A stretch of 34,948 bases of DNA from a virus, in IMG/VR virus record IMGVR_UViG_3300037502_002560, positions 1 to 34,948 of that record; one strand, written 5' to 3'. The translations under genes and the position numbers were made by a program. Under the pieces are notes generated by a model. The model searched no databases. It was not told the DNA's origin and saw only the letters and a program-made list of their open reading frames with translations. Each line of letters opens with the position of its first letter. The stretch's first letter is position 1. Below are positions 8,274 through 14,751 of this stretch, piece after piece.

Positions 8274-8712
8274 ACCGATCATCAAAGATCAATACTGGGT
8301 CATCACTGATGGTAACCAAAAAGTTGGAAATGTAGTTGCTGAAGGATCAGGCGTACAATTGATTATGAATGGTAAAGCCACGCATTTCGACAGTACCGCA
8401 GAACTTAAAAACAAAACTAGAATACAGTTTCAGGCGCTCAAAACTAACCGCACGAAAATTGATTTGCCCTTTGCTCATTATCCAACTACAAGCAAAGTCT
8501 ATAATTCAATACTTGACATTAAACGCAAGTTGCATTTGTTCACCAAAACAACTAAAAGCAAATGCTATTATGCTGCTGGTTGGTTTGCAATAAATCAAAA
8601 CGGGTCTTTTGAAACAGTATTTTGTCCCAAGTACATCTTTATTCAGCGATACGATTACCATGGACCTTTTAAAACTGAAACTGAAGCGGAAAATGTGATA
8701 AATAATCTATGA
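8254..8712 (+). CDS. conserved hypothetical phage protein, 152 aa
   Basis: The N-terminal 50 residues form repeated strands (DQYWVITDGNQKVGNVVAE), and the C-terminal part ends with YDYHGPFKTETEAENVI, a pattern seen in small beta-sheet modules that follow an 'FKT.EEA' helix. No known function. RBS GGGAGAAAT precedes the ATG. It overlaps neighbours by 20 and 4 nt. Confidence 0.58.
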   Translation: MKNLIAKPIIKDQYWVITDGNQKVGNVVAEGSGVQLIMNGKATHFDSTAELKNKTRIQFQALKTNRTKIDLPFAHYPTTSKVYNSILDIKRKLHLFTKTTKSKCYYAAGWFAINQNGSFETVFCPKYIFIQRYDYHGPFKTETEAENVINNL

Positions 8713-8915
8713 TACACATTAAAAGGTTTATTGATAGAGTGTCTATGGTAGAAAGTAAACAAGGTAAAGATTTTGTTATGCCCATTATTGAGGCGCGCGG
8801 TCTTCGTGATGAGCTAGCAAAGCTCCTAGCCGATAAATATCAATTAAACCAAGAAGTAAAAACAGATGAGGAGCCCGTCATCAAATTAGAAATTAAAGGT
8901 GGAAGTTTTAAATGA
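8709..8915 (+). CDS. hypothetical protein, 68 aa
   Basis: A small helical protein (AELRDEL-like region GLRDELAKLLADKYQL) with a short charged tail. Family not recognised. The ATG overlaps the previous stop; a GATAAATA sits 12 nt before the ATG but inside the upstream coding region, so its meaning is unclear. Confidence 0.5.
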   Translation: MIHIKRFIDRVSMVESKQGKDFVMPIIEARGLRDELAKLLADKYQLNQEVKTDEEPVIKLEIKGGSFK

Positions 8916-9211
8916 GTCGATCACAGCCCAAAGTTTTACTAGAACTTGTAGACAAAGTGACATACAAGTGCGACCAAATTGTAGAAGCCTCAGGCATTTG
9001 GGCAGTGTTCTACGAAGGACAACCTATCAATTTGAAATCCTCGCATTATCTAGATAACGAAGCTACTCCTAAATACAAAAAAACCAGTTTTAGTAATCCC
9101 GGTCATGCAAGAAATCTGTGCAGGAAATTGAATACTCAATTTAAGACTGACAAGTTTACTGTAGTTTTCATGAATTCGGGAAGCATTGTTTATCCCGATG
9201 AGCAATCTTAA
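8912..9211 (+). CDS. conserved hypothetical phage protein, 99 aa
   Basis: The protein has the segment VEASGIWAVFYEGQPINLKS followed by a region ending NPGHARNLCRKLNTQF, a recurring arrangement in small phage proteins of unknown role. RBS GGTGGAAG. It overlaps the previous gene by 4 nt and the next by 14 nt. Confidence 0.55.
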   Translation: MSRSQPKVLLELVDKVTYKCDQIVEASGIWAVFYEGQPINLKSSHYLDNEATPKYKKTSFSNPGHARNLCRKLNTQFKTDKFTVVFMNSGSIVYPDEQS

Positions 9212-9602
9212 AACAGTAAAACAAAAAATTACTGAGGCAATATTGGCTGAGATTCCCAAATCTCATCGAATATACCACGAACTTCCCATTGAGGACGTTA
9301 TGTTTAAATGGTGGTTCACTGGTAGGCAAGATGGACTACGGTTGACAGACGAAGGAGTCACTGCCTTTCAATTAGCTGATATTGCTTTTTATGATTATGA
9401 CTTTAAGCAAGACGGTCAAAGCTATCATAGCTTTGTGTTAGAACTCAGCAAAAAAATTCAATGTCCGTATTATTTGGGTGTAAATAAAAAGGACAAATCT
9501 AAATCATTTTATATAAGAATTTACGATAGTAAGATTGCCATGATGTTAGGACTTTATGGTAATCTAAAAGAATATTTAGAATCTGTGAGGATAAGAAAAT
9601 GA
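9198..9602 (+). CDS. conserved hypothetical phage protein, 134 aa
   Basis: I chose the ATG at 9198 rather than an upstream in-frame TTG at 9186. The protein contains FKWWFTGRQDGLRLTDEG, which looks like a conserved core, and a helical C-terminus. The C-terminal part (KDKSKSFYIRIYDSKIAMMLGLYG) suggests an alpha/beta fold. No function known to me. Confidence 0.58.
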   Translation: MSNLKTVKQKITEAILAEIPKSHRIYHELPIEDVMFKWWFTGRQDGLRLTDEGVTAFQLADIAFYDYDFKQDGQSYHSFVLELSKKIQCPYYLGVNKKDKSKSFYIRIYDSKIAMMLGLYGNLKEYLESVRIRK

Positions 9603-9751
9603 CTGAAAAGAAAAATAGCAATAATCCCTTTACTAATCAACCCAAAAAGAATCCTACGCCTAAGTTTGATCCTAAAGGATTTAAAGGGTCTAAGCCAAAC
9701 AAAGGATTCAATAGTACAACCGTCGTTAGACGAAGCGGTAGAGGCGGTTAA
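9599..9751 (+). CDS. small basic disordered protein, 50 aa
   Basis: A short ORF starting at an ATG that overlaps the previous stop by 4 nt. It is almost entirely Asn, Pro, Lys, Gly and Phe with a repeated KxFxPKGFKGSKPNKGF pattern, ending VVRRSGRGG. This is a disordered, strongly basic peptide that might bind nucleic acid; that is an inference from composition only. Its stop overlaps the end of the convergent minus-strand gene by 4 nt. Confidence 0.5.
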   Translation: MTEKKNSNNPFTNQPKKNPTPKFDPKGFKGSKPNKGFNSTTVVRRSGRGG

Positions 9752-10236
9752 TACCAAACACCTTCATTACGCATACGTTTAATGAAGGTCAAATAATTGC
9801 TACATACTCCGTAACATCTCAATTTTACGGTGCTAAACATAGCCCTATCTTGAATTTCAGGTAAGAATACGATACTCTGATTATTGATAGGAACAGTGCC
9901 TGGTGTTATGATTTGGCCACCGCTTGTGGTCGCAGGATCGTTTTCTTCGGAGTCATTGAACCAAAAGTAATTAGGGTAATCAGTAGAAGATTGGGCCTGT
10001 ATCCAAGTTTGCATCTCCGTATTACGAACATTGATCCAAAATCTTTTACCTTTTAAAAAGTTAGGACTCACTTCAGTCAATGGTTGCGTTGTTCCTAAAT
10101 ATAGCTTATCATCAACTCGCCAAACGTCTACCATGCAGGAAAAGCCTGCGTTAAAGGCTTTTCCTATTTGATTTGGTGTATTCGCATCTTGAAAGTTTTG
10201 ACCATCAAAAATGCCTCGATAGGATATGTATAACAT
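9748..10236 (-). CDS. GDPD-like protein lacking catalytic residues (162 aa)
   Basis: The protein matches the beginning of a glycerophosphodiester phosphodiesterase-like TIM-barrel family: ISYRG (4-8) where active members have a His-Arg-Gly, MVDVW (35-39) where they have Glu-x-Asp, and YLGTTQP (46-52) where they have a His-Asp pair. In this copy the first His is Tyr, the Glu is Met and the His-Asp is Thr-Thr. It is also short (162 aa against about 230-250). It therefore probably binds a ligand or partner rather than hydrolysing phosphodiesters. It is on the opposite strand to its neighbours, with no Shine-Dalgarno and a TAAATA-type promoter box almost touching the ATG. Confidence 0.6.
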   Translation of the reverse strand: MLYISYRGIFDGQNFQDANTPNQIGKAFNAGFSCMVDVWRVDDKLYLGTTQPLTEVSPNFLKGKRFWINVRNTEMQTWIQAQSSTDYPNYFWFNDSEENDPATTSGGQIITPGTVPINNQSIVFLPEIQDRAMFSTVKLRCYGVCSNYLTFIKRMRNEGVWY

Positions 10237-10240
10237 CTAG

Positions 10241-10248
10241 TATTTATG
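10241..10248 (-). promoter_or_regulatory. late-type promoter box for the GDPD-like gene
   Basis: On the minus strand the octamer CATAAATA begins 12 nt before the ATG at 10236. A TTGACA (10264-10269) lies 17 bp upstream of the TAAATA part, so a sigma70 reading is also possible. Either way transcription would start at or next to the ATG. Confidence 0.45.
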
Positions 10249-10299
10249 AATCGGGTAAGTAATTGTCAACGAATTCGTAGTTGAAACGTTAAATATAGT

Positions 10300-10319
10300 A
10301 CACAGAGCGATTTCTGTGT
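10300..10319 (+). other. leader hairpin before the exported Ala/Lys-rich gene
   Basis: A 7-bp perfect inverted repeat (ACACAGA/TCTGTGT) with a 6-nt loop, ending 19 nt before the ATG at 10339 and just upstream of the AAAGGAAA site. It could stabilise the leader or modulate translation. A TTAAATA box at 10289-10295 may be the promoter. Confidence 0.4.
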
Positions 10320-10338
10320 TTAACTTAAAGGAAAAACT

Positions 10339-10584
10339 ATGAAACTAGTATTAGCATTGATTGCATCATTGGGTCTTGCAACTGCATTTGCAGCGGAACC
10401 CGCAAAAAAGGACGAGAAGAAGGCTGAAGCGAAACCAGCTACTGCTGCTCCCGCTGCTGCTCCCGCTGCACCAGCAAAGAAGGAAGAAATGAAACTTCCC
10501 GCTAAAAAGGATGACGCCAAGAAAAGCGACAAGCCTGCCGCAAAAGCCGAAGATTCCAAGAAAGCTGAAGCTCCTAAGAAGTAA
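10339..10584 (+). CDS. exported Ala/Lys/Pro-rich protein, 81 aa
   Basis: A clear Sec signal peptide (MKLVLALIASLGLATAFA, likely cleavage after residue 18) is followed by about 60 residues made almost only of Ala, Lys, Pro, Glu and Asp. The mature part would be a disordered, highly charged periplasmic polypeptide resembling a histone H1 tail. A strong AAAGGAAA site precedes the ATG. Such signal-plus-AKP proteins are familiar from betaproteobacterial genomes, so it may have been taken from a host. Function unknown; binding to envelope or to DNA outside the membrane is possible. Confidence 0.75.
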   Translation: MKLVLALIASLGLATAFAAEPAKKDEKKAEAKPATAAPAAAPAAPAKKEEMKLPAKKDDAKKSDKPAAKAEDSKKAEAPKK

Positions 10585-10801
10585 TCCTTCTAGGTTATCG
10601 TATCTAGTAAACGGCAATAGTTTTGGATTATTGATAGATGATGAGGATATACTTAGTGGTTACCGAGTCAATACAACTGTACGCAGACCAAATAACTATC
10701 CCGAATCAGATGACGATGACGATCTTAGTGACTATGTAAAATTTAGGCTTTGGTTGGCAAGGCAATTAGCACTAAGAAAATATCATGAAAAGTGGGGTTA
10801 A
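10511..10801 (+). CDS. hypothetical acidic protein, start uncertain
   Basis: The frame is open from an ATG at 10511, inside the 3' end of the exported protein gene in the +1 frame, to TAA at 10799-10801. The first 25 residues are simply the alternative reading of the Ala/Lys-rich sequence and may not be translated. The later part looks like genuine coding sequence: LIDDEDILSGYRVNTTVRR, an acidic run (ESDDDDDLSDY) and a helix VKFRLWLARQLALRKY. A TTG at 10631 is an alternative start. The stop codon is inside the following terminator stem. Confidence 0.45.
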   Translation: MTPRKATSLPQKPKIPRKLKLLRSNPSRLSYLVNGNSFGLLIDDEDILSGYRVNTTVRRPNNYPESDDDDDLSDYVKFRLWLARQLALRKYHEKWG

Positions 10802-10818
10802 ATTACCCCACTTTTTTT
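10788..10818 (+). terminator. rho-independent terminator
   Basis: An 11-bp perfect stem (AAAAGTGGGGT/ACCCCACTTTT) with a 6-nt loop and a run of T at 10812-10818. It overlaps the stop codon of the upstream ORF. Confidence 0.9.
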
Positions 10819-10835
10819 AACTACATATTGATAGG

Positions 10836-10843
10836 CATAAATA
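10836..10843 (+). promoter_or_regulatory. late-type promoter box for the phasin-like gene
   Basis: CATAAATA, 49 nt before the ATG at 10885. It lies between two arms of an inverted repeat (ATTGATA/TATCAAT), and a second one follows (TGTAAC/GTTACA). Transcription would start just after the terminator at 10788-10818. Confidence 0.4.
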
Positions 10844-10884
10844 TCAATGTAACACAGTTACATTACACACAGAAAGGAAAAATT

Positions 10885-11169
10885 ATGTTCAATTTACCAG
10901 AATTAACCGTTGACGCTATTCAAAACGGTAAAAAGCAATTCATCAACAAATACATCACAAATCCAGATTTATCAAGAGCCTGGACACAGTATGTAGATTC
11001 ACAAACTGAGTTTCTTCACACTTCTATCAAAACAGGCACAACTGTTATGACTACATTAGGTCGTGAAGTTATGGAAACTAAAGTAGAAAAAATCTTCAAC
11101 CCATTTAGTATTGATTGGTTCCGTGCAGGGTGGGATGCATGGACTGCTCAAACTAATAAAAAGCACTAA
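10885..11169 (+). CDS. phasin-like small protein, 94 aa
   Basis: The start ATG at 10885 is fixed by a strong AGAAAGGAAAA site and by the terminator upstream, which rules out earlier in-frame starts. The protein is mostly amphipathic helix: ELTVDAIQNGKKQFINKYI, NPDLSRAWTQYVDSQTEF and a long helix with TVMTTLGREVMETKVEKIF, then IDWFRAGWDAW. This layout resembles phasin-type helical proteins, but the match is by impression and the function in a phage is unknown. It starts a cluster of tiny genes. Confidence 0.6.
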   Translation: MFNLPELTVDAIQNGKKQFINKYITNPDLSRAWTQYVDSQTEFLHTSIKTGTTVMTTLGREVMETKVEKIFNPFSIDWFRAGWDAWTAQTNKKH

Positions 11170-11170
11170 T

Positions 11171-11365
11171 ATGTTAACAGTATTTTTTATTGTTATATCT
11201 GTAGTCATGGTTGGAATAGTTCTCCCACTATTAGGAATGTTTACTGAAGAAAATTATGGAAGAACTTTAGAAAATTACATAATGCGCCATAATCCACAAA
11301 ACGCAGGTGATATTGAAAGACTAACCGTGCAATTTCACAGAGACCAAGAAAGGAATTTCATATGA
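11171..11365 (+). CDS. small single-pass membrane protein, 64 aa
   Basis: The ATG is one base after the stop of the phasin-like gene. Residues 2-21 (LTVFFIVISVVMVGIVLPLL) form a transmembrane helix, followed by about 43 charged residues likely facing one side of the inner membrane. Stop overlaps the next start (ATGA). Family unknown. Confidence 0.6.
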   Translation: MLTVFFIVISVVMVGIVLPLLGMFTEENYGRTLENYIMRHNPQNAGDIERLTVQFHRDQERNFI

Positions 11366-11454
11366 AATATATAACAAAGTTTTATGAAACATTAGTTAGC
11401 TGGGGGGAAGCCATTTATGAATATCGAAAAAATCGCTATCCTAAATATTACTAA
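11362..11454 (+). CDS. microprotein, 30 aa
   Basis: A 30-residue ORF with a good site (AAGAAAGGA about 8 nt upstream) and ATGA overlap with the membrane protein gene. It is aromatic- and lysine-rich (KYITKFYETLVSWGEAIYEY, RKNRYPKYY). Amphipathic helix likely. Function unknown. Confidence 0.45.
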   Translation: MKYITKFYETLVSWGEAIYEYRKNRYPKYY

Positions 11455-11545
11455 TTGGTGGCCAGTAAGCAATGAAGAATGGGAAAGGTTAAACTATCCC
11501 GAAAAGTTCAACAAACCTGTTGACAAAGAAGAAAAAAAGAAGTAA
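11417..11545 (+). CDS. microprotein, 42 aa
   Basis: A 42-residue ORF overlapping the previous microprotein by 38 nt in another frame, with a GGGGGGAAG site 6 nt before its ATG at 11417. It contains a Trp-rich middle (NITNWWPVSNEEWERLNYP) and a lysine/glutamate tail. The strong ribosome site supports it; function unknown. Confidence 0.45.
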   Translation: MNIEKIAILNITNWWPVSNEEWERLNYPEKFNKPVDKEEKKK

Positions 11546-11574
11546 CATAACACATACACACAAAGGAGAAGGTT

Positions 11575-11859
11575 ATGAATAGTGATCGTATTTTACCAGA
11601 AGTAAAAATGCCCGAAGTTAAGTTCAACAAGAACGGATATGAAATCCGCACCGACATTTTAGCAATGGCTAAGGATCTTGTAGCACAAGAATATACATAC
11701 AAGTGGCAAGGTTGGGAAATCAGCGCCATGCGTGATGAAAAGACCGGTCAAATTGTAAACAGGGTTGATATGCCTGCATTTCCAGGACTTGACAAAGTTT
11801 TGGAGACTGCTGAAAAAATGTACGCATTTGTAAATCAAAGCAACGTTTCCAAGAAGTAA
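11575..11859 (+). CDS. conserved hypothetical phage protein, 94 aa
   Basis: An AAGGAGAAGGTT site precedes the ATG. The protein has PEVKMPEVKFNKNGYEIRTD at the start and a C-terminal helix with PGLDKVLETAEKMYAFV. The arrangement resembles a conserved hypothetical of marine T4-like phages (recalled, not checked). It is the last gene before a terminator at 11863-11887. Confidence 0.65.
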   Translation: MNSDRILPEVKMPEVKFNKNGYEIRTDILAMAKDLVAQEYTYKWQGWEISAMRDEKTGQIVNRVDMPAFPGLDKVLETAEKMYAFVNQSNVSKK

Positions 11860-11862
11860 TTA

Positions 11863-11887
11863 AAAAGCCCCTATAAACGGGGCTTTT
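11863..11887 (+). terminator. rho-independent terminator
   Basis: A 9-bp perfect stem (AAAAGCCCC/GGGGCTTTT) with a 7-nt loop. The T-tract is only the 4 T of the stem, so termination may be partial. Confidence 0.75.
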
Positions 11888-11894
11888 CCACGGC

Positions 11895-11923
11895 TTGACA
11901 ATAAATCCATACGGTAATACAAT
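11895..11923 (+). promoter_or_regulatory. sigma70 promoter for a 27-aa membrane peptide
   Basis: TTGACA at 11895-11900, 17-bp spacer, TACAAT at 11918-11923, starting with the shared TTGACAATAA 10-mer. It sits directly after the terminator at 11863-11887. Confidence 0.75.
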
Positions 11924-11955
11924 ATGTTTGTTACGTTCAAATAGCGGAGATAACC

Positions 11956-12039
11956 GTGATTTACTTTTTGGGTTGGCTGTTTTGTGTTGTACTCATCCTT
12001 GTGTTCCTCACTGGGGCTACCCTGGGTGACGATGACTGA
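11956..12039 (+). CDS. membrane microprotein, GTG start, 27 aa
   Basis: A GTG start at 11956 with a CGGAGATAACC site encodes 27 residues with one hydrophobic helix (IYFLGWLFCVVLILVFL) and an acidic end GDDD. A dedicated promoter 33 nt upstream and a ribosome site favour a real gene despite the length. It is the only product between the promoter at 11895 and the next promoter at 12043. Function unknown. Confidence 0.45.
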   Translation: MIYFLGWLFCVVLILVFLTGATLGDDD

Positions 12040-12042
12040 AAG

Positions 12043-12071
12043 TTGACAATAAATAGGTTTGGGTATATAAT
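12043..12071 (+). promoter_or_regulatory. sigma70 promoter, TTGACAATAA family
   Basis: TTGACA at 12043-12048, 17-bp spacer, TATAAT at 12066-12071, all consensus. The spacer closely resembles that of the promoter at 28914. Drives the gene at 12102. Confidence 0.9.
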
Positions 12072-12101
12072 ACGTGTATTGATTGATTAACAGGACTTGT
12101 G

Positions 12102-12368
12102 ATGACTGCGTTTCGAAAAGATTTGTTTCAAATCTCTGGTGAGTTTCTCCTGTATAACAACGAATTCGTTGCACGTGTTAAGCGTGGTCGGCCCATCACT
12201 AAGGCTATGATCAAGCAGGTGCTCTGCCGGTACTATCATGTTGAAAACTACATGAGGCGTGTAAAGGAAACTGCGCCACTGAAGATCCTGCAAGAGGACG
12301 GTCATCTTTGGTTCGAAAACGGGTCGATGTTTTTCAACGACAAAAAAGTTTTTCCTGTCTCACGCTAA
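12102..12368 (+). CDS. hypothetical protein, 88 aa
   Basis: ATG at 12102 has AGGA six nt upstream; the adjacent GTG at 12099 is less likely. The protein is basic and mixed alpha/beta (KDLFQISGEFLLYNNEFVARV, GRPITKAMIKQVLCRYYHVE). Family unknown. It lies right after a consensus early promoter, so it is probably expressed early. Base composition is higher in G+C than the AT-rich ORFs nearby. Confidence 0.6.
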   Translation: MTAFRKDLFQISGEFLLYNNEFVARVKRGRPITKAMIKQVLCRYYHVENYMRRVKETAPLKILQEDGHLWFENGSMFFNDKKVFPVSR

Positions 12369-12379
12369 AAGGAACAAAA

Positions 12380-12646
12380 ATGTCTGAAGCTTTTAAGGTC
12401 AAGTTTTACTCGGATCCCGGTCATGGCTGGGGAGCGGTCAAGCGCAAGGTGTTGTTCGACCTCGGCATTGCACACAAGATTACGCCCTACAGTTACCAAA
12501 AGGGTGACACCGTCTACCTCGAGGAAGACTGTGACCTTAGTACGCTGGTGACTGCTCTTGCTACCAAAGGAATAGTTATCAAGTACGAGGAGCACACTAC
12601 TGATCGCCGCAGCCCTATCCGCGGTTATGATCGGTTCGTGGCTTGA
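12380..12646 (+). CDS. conserved hypothetical phage protein (HGWGAVKRK motif), 88 aa
   Basis: ATG at 12380 with AAAAGGAAC upstream. The protein has the pattern DPGHGWGAVKRKVLFDLGI, then SYQKGDTVYLEEDCDLS, which I recognise as a short conserved family in phages and plasmids of unknown role. The stop TGA at 12644-12646 lies inside the -35 box of the next promoter. Likely an early gene. Confidence 0.65.
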   Translation: MSEAFKVKFYSDPGHGWGAVKRKVLFDLGIAHKITPYSYQKGDTVYLEEDCDLSTLVTALATKGIVIKYEEHTTDRRSPIRGYDRFVA

Positions 12647-12671
12647 CAATAATTCCCAAATCGTATATAAT
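12643..12671 (+). promoter_or_regulatory. sigma70 promoter, TTGACAATAA family
   Basis: TTGACA at 12643-12648, 17-bp spacer, TATAAT at 12666-12671. Its TTGACAATAATTCCC start is identical to the promoter at 29178, and its leader has a related ACGGAG site. It contains the TGA stop of the upstream gene. Confidence 0.9.
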
Positions 12672-12702
12672 ATCGGTATAGTCTGAAACAACGGAGAAAC
12701 AA

Positions 12703-13338
12703 ATGGCTCGCTATCAACGCCCGGTTCTGAATCTGCAAGCTTCTGACGTTTGGGGTGCCGCTTGTGCAGCCCAGCGAATCAATGGTGCCTACCTCAAAAC
12801 TATCGAGGATGGCAAGAACACCGAGACCAATCGTCAAATTGTTGACAATTTCCTTGCTAACACGGACCTCATCACTGAGGCTGATCGTGAGCAAGGTGAA
12901 GCCGTTCGGCGCTACTACAAGGGTCTGACTTTCAAGATCCTGCAGGGCAAGAAGTTGAATGACTTCGACAACACCGCAATGGTGATTGCCAATCGTGACG
13001 TTATCGAATCCAACTACGATGTTGCGGTTATCGCAAGCCTCCCGTCGTGCTACGAACGTGCCGTCAAGCGTGATAACCTCAATCGTAAGATTGAAGGTGC
13101 TAGTGGTGGCTTCATCGGCCGAATCGGTGAAAAAATTAAGATCAACATCGAGGTCATTCGTAGCGTGTTTAGCCAGCAATGGGGTGTGTACTTTGTTACT
13201 GGTATCACTGCGGAAGATCAGGTCGTTTTCTTTAGCTACCGTGATGCTATTCCTGCAGGCAAGCTTGTCATTGCACAGGGCACTGTCAAGGCTCATCGTG
13301 ATAACAGCACCCAACTGAACCGTGTCAAGGTTGTGTAA
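12703..13338 (+). CDS. conserved hypothetical phage protein, 211 aa
   Basis: Strong ACGGAGAAACAA site. The N-terminal half is helical; from about residue 140 it turns strand-rich (IGEKIKINIEVIRSVFSQQ, VYFVTGITAEDQVVFFSYR) and ends GTVKAHRDNSTQLNRVKVV. The C-terminal pattern resembles a small OB-like barrel as found in nucleic-acid-binding proteins; that is an inference from strand order and the conserved QLNRVKV tail. It heads a long run of overlapping genes under a consensus promoter. GC-rich codon use compared with the downstream ORFs. Confidence 0.6.
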   Translation: MARYQRPVLNLQASDVWGAACAAQRINGAYLKTIEDGKNTETNRQIVDNFLANTDLITEADREQGEAVRRYYKGLTFKILQGKKLNDFDNTAMVIANRDVIESNYDVAVIASLPSCYERAVKRDNLNRKIEGASGGFIGRIGEKIKINIEVIRSVFSQQWGVYFVTGITAEDQVVFFSYRDAIPAGKLVIAQGTVKAHRDNSTQLNRVKVV

Positions 13339-13553
13339 TGAAGTACGTAAACGGGTATCAACCTTCTCGTAGCCAACATTTATCTATTGCTAAGTTGGTG
13401 ATGGAGAAGTATAATATTGATGGAGAAGTCATCATCCATTATGTATTGATTGACAACCCAATGCGACTCTACGTACAAGCCGAAATTCATCGTAAAATTA
13501 CTGCCAATGGCGTCGAGTACAAGGATATTTCTTTTCCGAGGTTAGATATTTAA
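13338..13553 (+). CDS. hypothetical protein, 71 aa
   Basis: A small alpha/beta protein (RSQHLSIAKLVMEKYNI helix, then VIIHYVLIDNPMRLYVQAEI). Starts at the last base of the previous gene. Not recognised. Confidence 0.5.
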   Translation: MKYVNGYQPSRSQHLSIAKLVMEKYNIDGEVIIHYVLIDNPMRLYVQAEIHRKITANGVEYKDISFPRLDI

Positions 13554-13774
13554 TGAACGATAATATAAAAACTTTAATTGAGCAAGCTATAAGCAACGCT
13601 CCATTTGAATGTGCATCATATACTAAACGGCAATGGCTTGAAACATTTGCCGATTTGGTTGCCCAAGATTATCAGACTCGCCTTAATAAGGCAGAATTAG
13701 AATGTGAACGGTTAACCAAGATGGTTAAAGATATAGAGAGTAAATTGGATCGTTTGATTGATAACGGGGAATGA
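13553..13774 (+). CDS. coiled-coil protein, 73 aa
   Basis: The C-terminal half (LNKAELECERLTKMVKDIE) has a heptad pattern typical of a coiled coil, preceded by a helix ending QDYQTR. Function unknown; may be an oligomerisation or adaptor peptide. Its ATG overlaps the previous stop by one base. Confidence 0.5.
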   Translation: MNDNIKTLIEQAISNAPFECASYTKRQWLETFADLVAQDYQTRLNKAELECERLTKMVKDIESKLDRLIDNGE

Positions 13775-13775
13775 T

Positions 13776-13982
13776 ATGGAAATTCAATTTGCAAATCAAA
13801 ATCAAGTCAAAATTGCCGACCTGATGTGGGAGGCAGATTCAAAAGATGAGGTAGATAAAATTATTTCTATCTTCGGTCATGATGCCATTGTTGTGTTTCA
13901 GATGATCACCGCAGCCACGTTTGATGAGGTTGGCGAAGTAGATATTGCTAAAGAAATTTTGGACAGAATTTTTCAGTTTTGA
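13776..13982 (+). CDS. conserved hypothetical phage protein, 68 aa
   Basis: Start chosen at the ATG at 13776 with GGGGA six nt upstream; an upstream in-frame TTG lacks such a site. The sequence QVKIADLMWEADSKDEVDK and HDAIVVFQMITAATFD resembles a widely distributed small phage family of unknown function. It is mostly helical and acidic. Confidence 0.6.
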   Translation: MEIQFANQNQVKIADLMWEADSKDEVDKIISIFGHDAIVVFQMITAATFDEVGEVDIAKEILDRIFQF

Positions 13983-13991
13983 AAGTGTATT

Positions 13992-14381
13992 ATGGGACTA
14001 GATCAATACGCATACATTGCTAGCAAAGAAGGCACCGATTGGGATGACCCCAGCCGTCAAGAAATTGCCTATTGGCGCAAACATCCTAACCTGCAGGGTT
14101 GGATGGAAAAGCTTTGGATCTTACGCGGTGGTTCCAATAAAGACAGCCTAGGAATCTATGATGACAATTTCAATGGTGTTGAACTTGAACTCTTTTGGGA
14201 AGATATTAACCGCCTAGAGCAAGATATTAAATCAGGAGAAATGTCCAAGTTAGAGACTACCGGGTTCTTCTTTGGTAGACCCAGTGATGATTATTATAAC
14301 GATCATGACCTGCAGTTTTGCGCTACCGCTAGATCGGAGCTTTTCCTAAAGCGTCGAGTGTTTTACAATTCAAGTTGGTGA
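13992..14381 (+). CDS. conserved phage protein of the MGLDQYAY family, 129 aa
   Basis: A protein starting MGLDQYAY, with IAYWRKHPNLQGWMEKLW and a tail RVFYNSSW, the fixed ends of a family common in large phages. Some database entries call it phosphoglycerate kinase; nothing in this sequence supports that (no nucleotide-binding motif, and far too short). Role unknown. Confidence 0.75.
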   Translation: MGLDQYAYIASKEGTDWDDPSRQEIAYWRKHPNLQGWMEKLWILRGGSNKDSLGIYDDNFNGVELELFWEDINRLEQDIKSGEMSKLETTGFFFGRPSDDYYNDHDLQFCATARSELFLKRRVFYNSSW

Positions 14382-14385
14382 TAAT

Positions 14386-14751
14386 ATGACTGGATTTTAT
14401 TTAGTGCAGAGAATCCGTAGATTGGAAGCTGAATGCGACACTCTCGGTTTGATGATGTGTTCTTCAAGATTCGGCGCAAGAGGAAGTAATTCTACAGATG
14501 TTGTTGGGGTAGTACCAAAAGACTACGAAAGCCTACCTATCTTTTCACGTGATGCTGAGTTATTTGTGGGAACTCTTGATGCACTTGAACATTGGATTGA
14601 AGGTATTAAGTGGGCTAGAAACTATGACCGAATGTTGTTTGGTAAAAATAATGACGCCAAGCGTAGACGCAAGGAACAAGATTATCGCAACCAACAACTG
14701 GTAAACATACTGGTAGCAAAGGAGGAAAAGGCGGTGATAGATGGCAAGTAA
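14386..14751 (+). CDS. conserved hypothetical phage protein, 121 aa
   Basis: Begins with a helix LVQRIRRLEAECDTLGLMM and has FSRDAELFVGTLDALEHWIEG, then a basic C-terminal helix rich in Arg and Lys. These blocks recur in small phage proteins of unknown role. The last 11 nt overlap the next gene. Confidence 0.6.
   Translation: MTGFYLVQRIRRLEAECDTLGLMMCSSRFGARGSNSTDVVGVVPKDYESLPIFSRDAELFVGTLDALEHWIEGIKWARNYDRMLFGKNNDAKRRRKEQDYRNQQLVNILVAKEEKAVIDGK

Noticed and set aside
10511-10630. Programmed frameshift joining the exported Ala/Lys protein with the acidic ORF
   Set aside because: The +1 overlap is tempting but no slippery site or stimulatory structure is apparent.
10792-10884. Longer start for the phasin-like protein
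   Set aside because: The extension would run through a terminator hairpin; the ATG at 10885 has a strong ribosome site.
12625-13314. Minus-strand open frame of 229 codons
   Set aside because: Lies wholly opposite the 12703-13338 gene, which has a consensus promoter and ribosome site; no recognisable motif.
13992-14381. Phosphoglycerate kinase label for the MGLDQYAY family protein
   Set aside because: Length is about a third of that enzyme and no nucleotide-binding motif is present; this looks like a database naming error.
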